6,718 bases of DNA from Spirochaetaceae bacterium (lineage in GTDB: Bacteria; Spirochaetota; Spirochaetia; Treponematales; Breznakiellaceae), in contig JAISQV010000124.1 of NCBI GenBank assembly GCA_031273985.1, forward strand, positions 1 to 6,718. The letters are read 5' to 3'. Made by a program: the position numbers and the translations under genes. Below the pieces are notes generated by a model. That model did no database searches, was not told the origin of the DNA, and saw only the letters and a list, made by a program, of their open reading frames with translations. Below are positions 5,201-6,718 of this stretch, piece by piece (position 1 is the stretch's first letter; the number at the start of each line of letters is the position of its first letter).

Positions 5201-6718
5201 AATGATCGTGCTGTTCATGAACACCGTGCAGCGGCTCCCCAGCTCCGCGGGGTTTCCCGCGCTAAAGGCGGCCTCGGCTATCTCCTGCACGGGAATATTC
5301 AGATTCGCCGCAAAATTCTCAAGAAAGGAACCGCAACCCGAGGAACAAGCCTCGTTCAGGGTAATATTGGTGATGATCCCCGCCGCGTCGTGGTCCCCCG
5401 GGGAAATGGAGATGGCCTTCATGTCCTGGCCGCCTATGTCCAGAATAAAACTCACCCCCGGCACGTACTTCCGGGCCGCCTCCGCGTGGGCCACGGTTTC
5501 CACCGTGTGGTAATCCGCGCCGAAGGCCTTGTCGAAAAGCAGTTCCCCGTAGCCCGTCGTGCCCAGCGCGATAATCTCAAGCTTCACCCCCAGGGCGTCG
5601 TACTTCCCCTTCAGATTCAACAGGGCGTCCTGAATCACGCACAGCGGGTCCCCCCGGTTGTTGGCGTAAAAGGTGTCCACCACCTCCTCACGCTCGTCGA
5701 GAAGCGCGAATTTTGTCGTGGTGGAGCCCGCGTCTATCCCCAGGTAGACCCGCAGCGTATCCCCCCGGCGGTAATCGCCGGAAGGGGCCGGGGGCAGCCG
5801 GTGCCGCTCCTCGAAGGAGCGCCGTTCCGCCGGGGACTCGAAGTAACTGAGGCGCTTCACGGGATCCGCCATATCCAGGCGCTCCCGGTAATCCGCCAGC
5901 GCCGCCTGGGCGTCTTCGATACGGAAATTATTGGCTTCGGCGCCGAACATATCCTCCAGGGACAGGGCCGCGCCGTAAGCTATCAGGGTCTCAGGGCTTT
6001 CCGGCCTGATAATATCCCCCTCCCGGAGCCCCAGCCGCTCGGCAAAGACCCGGATCAGCGTGGGGTTGAAGGTCAGCGGCCCCCCCTCAAAAATAATCGG
6101 CGCCTTGAGTTCCAGCCCCTGGGCCAGCCCCCCTATGGTCTGCTTCACAATAGCGTGGAACGTGGAGAGGGCAATATCCTCCCGCTGCCCCCCCTGATTA
6201 AGCAGCGGCTGAATATCCGTCTTGGCGAAGACCCCGCAGCGGCCCGAAATATCGTAGATCGTCCCGCCCCGCGCTGCCAGAGCCTCAAATTCCTCCACCG
6301 GCGTCCTCAGAAGCGTCGCCACCTCGTCGATAAAGGCCCCGGTCCCCCCGGCGCAGCTCCCGTTCATCCGCATATCCGAGGCGACCAGATTCTTCTCGAT
6401 CTCGTCATAATAAAAGAAGACCACCTTCGCGTCCTGACCGCCCAGCTCTATGGCCACCCGCGCCTCCGGGTAAAAAGTACGCACCGCGATGGCGTTGGCC
6501 ACCACCTCCTGAATAAAATGCGCCCCCACCGCATCGGCAATGGGCTTCCCCCCGGAACCGCAAACCGCCGCCCGGAACGCCTCGCCGGGAAACGCCTCCC
6601 GCACCTCGCCCAAAACCGCCCGGACAGTCTCCGCCTGATACGCATTGTGCCGCCGGTAACGCGAAAAAAGAACCTCCCGGCTCACCGGGTCCATGACCAC
6701 CGCCTTCACCGTAGTCGA
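2276..6718 (-). CDS. Fused acyl-CoA dehydratase activase-like protein: tandem BadF/HgdC ATPases plus dehydratase-like half (5' partial)
   Basis: Residues are counted from the GTG codon at 6707-6709, which is not the true start: the frame runs on to the edge with Ser-Thr-Thr-Val-Lys, the end of the GSTTxK phosphate-binding motif of the first ATPase. At least 1480 residues are visible. Module 1 (to about 255) has IELGGQDAK (87-95), NGSCAGGTGAFID with Cys119 and SGRCGVFAKTD with Cys158. Module 2 (about 320-590) has LGIDAGSTTTK (323-333), LDIGGQDMK (423-431), NEACSSGCGSF (Cys455, Cys459) and SRCTVF (Cys494). Cys119/158 and Cys455/494 match the cysteines that bridge a [4Fe-4S] cluster in HgdC-type activases. 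A cysteine knuckle follows (Cys626, 629, 633, 652). The rest resembles DUF2229/HgdB-like dehydratase subunits (COG3580/COG3581 from memory), with Cys758, 973, 1101, 1134, 1136, 1400 and 1406. Known relatives couple ATP hydrolysis to low-potential electron transfer. The substrate is unknown. No signal peptide is visible; the protein is presumably cytoplasmic. Confidence 0.92.
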   Translation of the reverse strand, partial: STTVKAVVMDPVSREVLFSRYRRHNAYQAETVRAVLGEVREAFPGEAFRAAVCGSGGKPIADAVGAHFIQEVVANAIAVRTFYPEARVAIELGGQDAKVVFFYYDEIEKNLVASDMRMNGSCAGGTGAFIDEVATLLRTPVEEFEALAARGGTIYDISGRCGVFAKTDIQPLLNQGGQREDIALSTFHAIVKQTIGGLAQGLELKAPIIFEGGPLTFNPTLIRVFAERLGLREGDIIRPESPETLIAYGAALSLEDMFGAEANNFRIEDAQAALADYRERLDMADPVKRLSYFESPAERRSFEERHRLPPAPSGDYRRGDTLRVYLGIDAGSTTTKFALLDEREEVVDTFYANNRGDPLCVIQDALLNLKGKYDALGVKLEIIALGTTGYGELLFDKAFGADYHTVETVAHAEAARKYVPGVSFILDIGGQDMKAISISPGDHDAAGIITNITLNEACSSGCGSFLENFAANLNIPVQEIAEAAFSAGNPAELGSRCTVFMNSTIITEQKNGKQADDIMAGLCRSIIENVFTKVIRISNFSALGDRIVVQGGTFRNDAVLRALEQYLGKDVSRAPYPGEMGAIGIALLTKKHITAKGFTGPKGPQGRSRFIGLEAMKDFSYVQETNVKCGICTNNCNRTLITFSNGTTWVTGNRCERGELVGEPGDAAFRDKVKKATRDMEAVPDLIKFREKLLFRDYPYTLTAPPRDTVIGLPRALDFWRTMPFFTTFFRALGFKVRMSGPSTRKLYEKGLQYVASDTVCFPAKLLHGHIQDLLESGVDRVFMPLFSLLPTENPEPLSTYTCPVLKGYPLVVKYSNNPEREFNIPLDTPVFHWLKDRDREYQLCRYMRETFGIPEASTRRAIAQGDEALASFTGELVAEGSRVIRETEAQGKFAVVITGRHYQFDELVNHNLSRYFTSLGIPVLTVDALEGVQDEDLSRTMLDINNSNHARLLSGAVVTARHPALEYVEIFSFGCGHDAIYTDEVTRLLKEISGKAPLILKLDESDVAGPLRIRVRSFIETVETRRREAAGGLRVKPLREPYPVKFTRDAKRSKIILVPNVSRAFCKIMTAVIGKQGFKVAPLPIGSREAMLLGKRYVHNDICFPAQVIIGEALAALKSGEYNPDDVAIGTGKTYCDCRLVNYMFLTRKALDDAGYPQVPIISTDIYDIKKVHPGFKLSELSFARGAWCIVMADVLEDLRRKIRPYEIHRGATDRVFELGIDRIAETLRSGGMIQAFNAYRKSIDEMCAVRYDKTRPKPVVFITGEYLLTFHPGSNYYIEDYLERNGMEVQLPKMYDVYRNLMLMHTVSKFRDFHVRHSAYEILRSFVGDKFFDIAQTVMDIPARKHPLYETSPHLPALAKISDPVIHHSIQSGEGFLMAADILHHAEMGIKSFVILQPFGCLPNHVCGRGIIKRIKELYPAIQILPLDYDPDTSFANVENRLQMLIMNARASVKDASLPAEAAGKRMPELAERELIRV

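Noticed and set aside
5013..5513. Plus-strand 166-codon frame antisense to the second ATPase module
   Set aside because: It lies opposite the strongly conserved ATPase motifs, has no motif of its own, and is a typical long antisense frame in GC-rich coding DNA. The frames at 2715-3152, 4656-4859 and 6448-6645 are rejected likewise.
6707..6709. GTG as the start codon of the large gene
   Set aside because: It codes for the Val of a GSTTVK-type motif and the frame continues upstream to the window edge.

Overview
The window reads as chromosome of an anaerobic bacterium with a fairly GC-rich genome. The lineage is not settled by the sequence. A fermentative spirochaete of the Treponema type, or a clostridial or deltaproteobacterial anaerobe, would fit the protein families seen; this is inference from family memory.

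Layout, left to right. Positions 1-173 (+) are the 3' end of an unidentified gene, followed by a strong GC hairpin at 179-224. From about 230 to 765 there is an AG-rich intergenic repeat field: a direct array with two 100-bp periods (first 90 bases identical), then two degenerate copies in the opposite orientation. All remaining genes lie on the minus strand. Read in transcription order from the right edge they are: a very large fused acyl-CoA dehydratase activase-like protein (2276 to beyond 6718, 5' end outside the window), a small CmpB-type (PF06541) membrane protein, and an HD-domain hydrolase. Their stop and start codons overlap at both junctions (TGATG and ATGA), so they form one translationally coupled operon. 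Then comes a candidate promoter at 1164-1193, a 45-residue small gene with a near-ideal ribosome binding site, and a 72-residue four-cysteine protein whose last dozen codons lie inside a repeat copy.

How the genes may work together. The large protein carries two ASKHA/BadF-type ATPase modules with the cysteines expected for [4Fe-4S] binding, followed by a 2-hydroxyacyl-CoA dehydratase-like half with several conserved cysteines. Known relatives use ATP to push single electrons to very low potential for difficult reductions; the substrate here cannot be read from sequence. The coupling of this redox protein to an integral membrane protein and an HD hydrolase is the most interesting arrangement. 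The two downstream genes are clearly more AT-rich than the large gene, suggesting a different origin or different constraint.

The array and its inverted copies occupy the gap between convergent genes and do not look like CRISPR. No tRNA, rRNA, insertion sequence or phage gene was seen.
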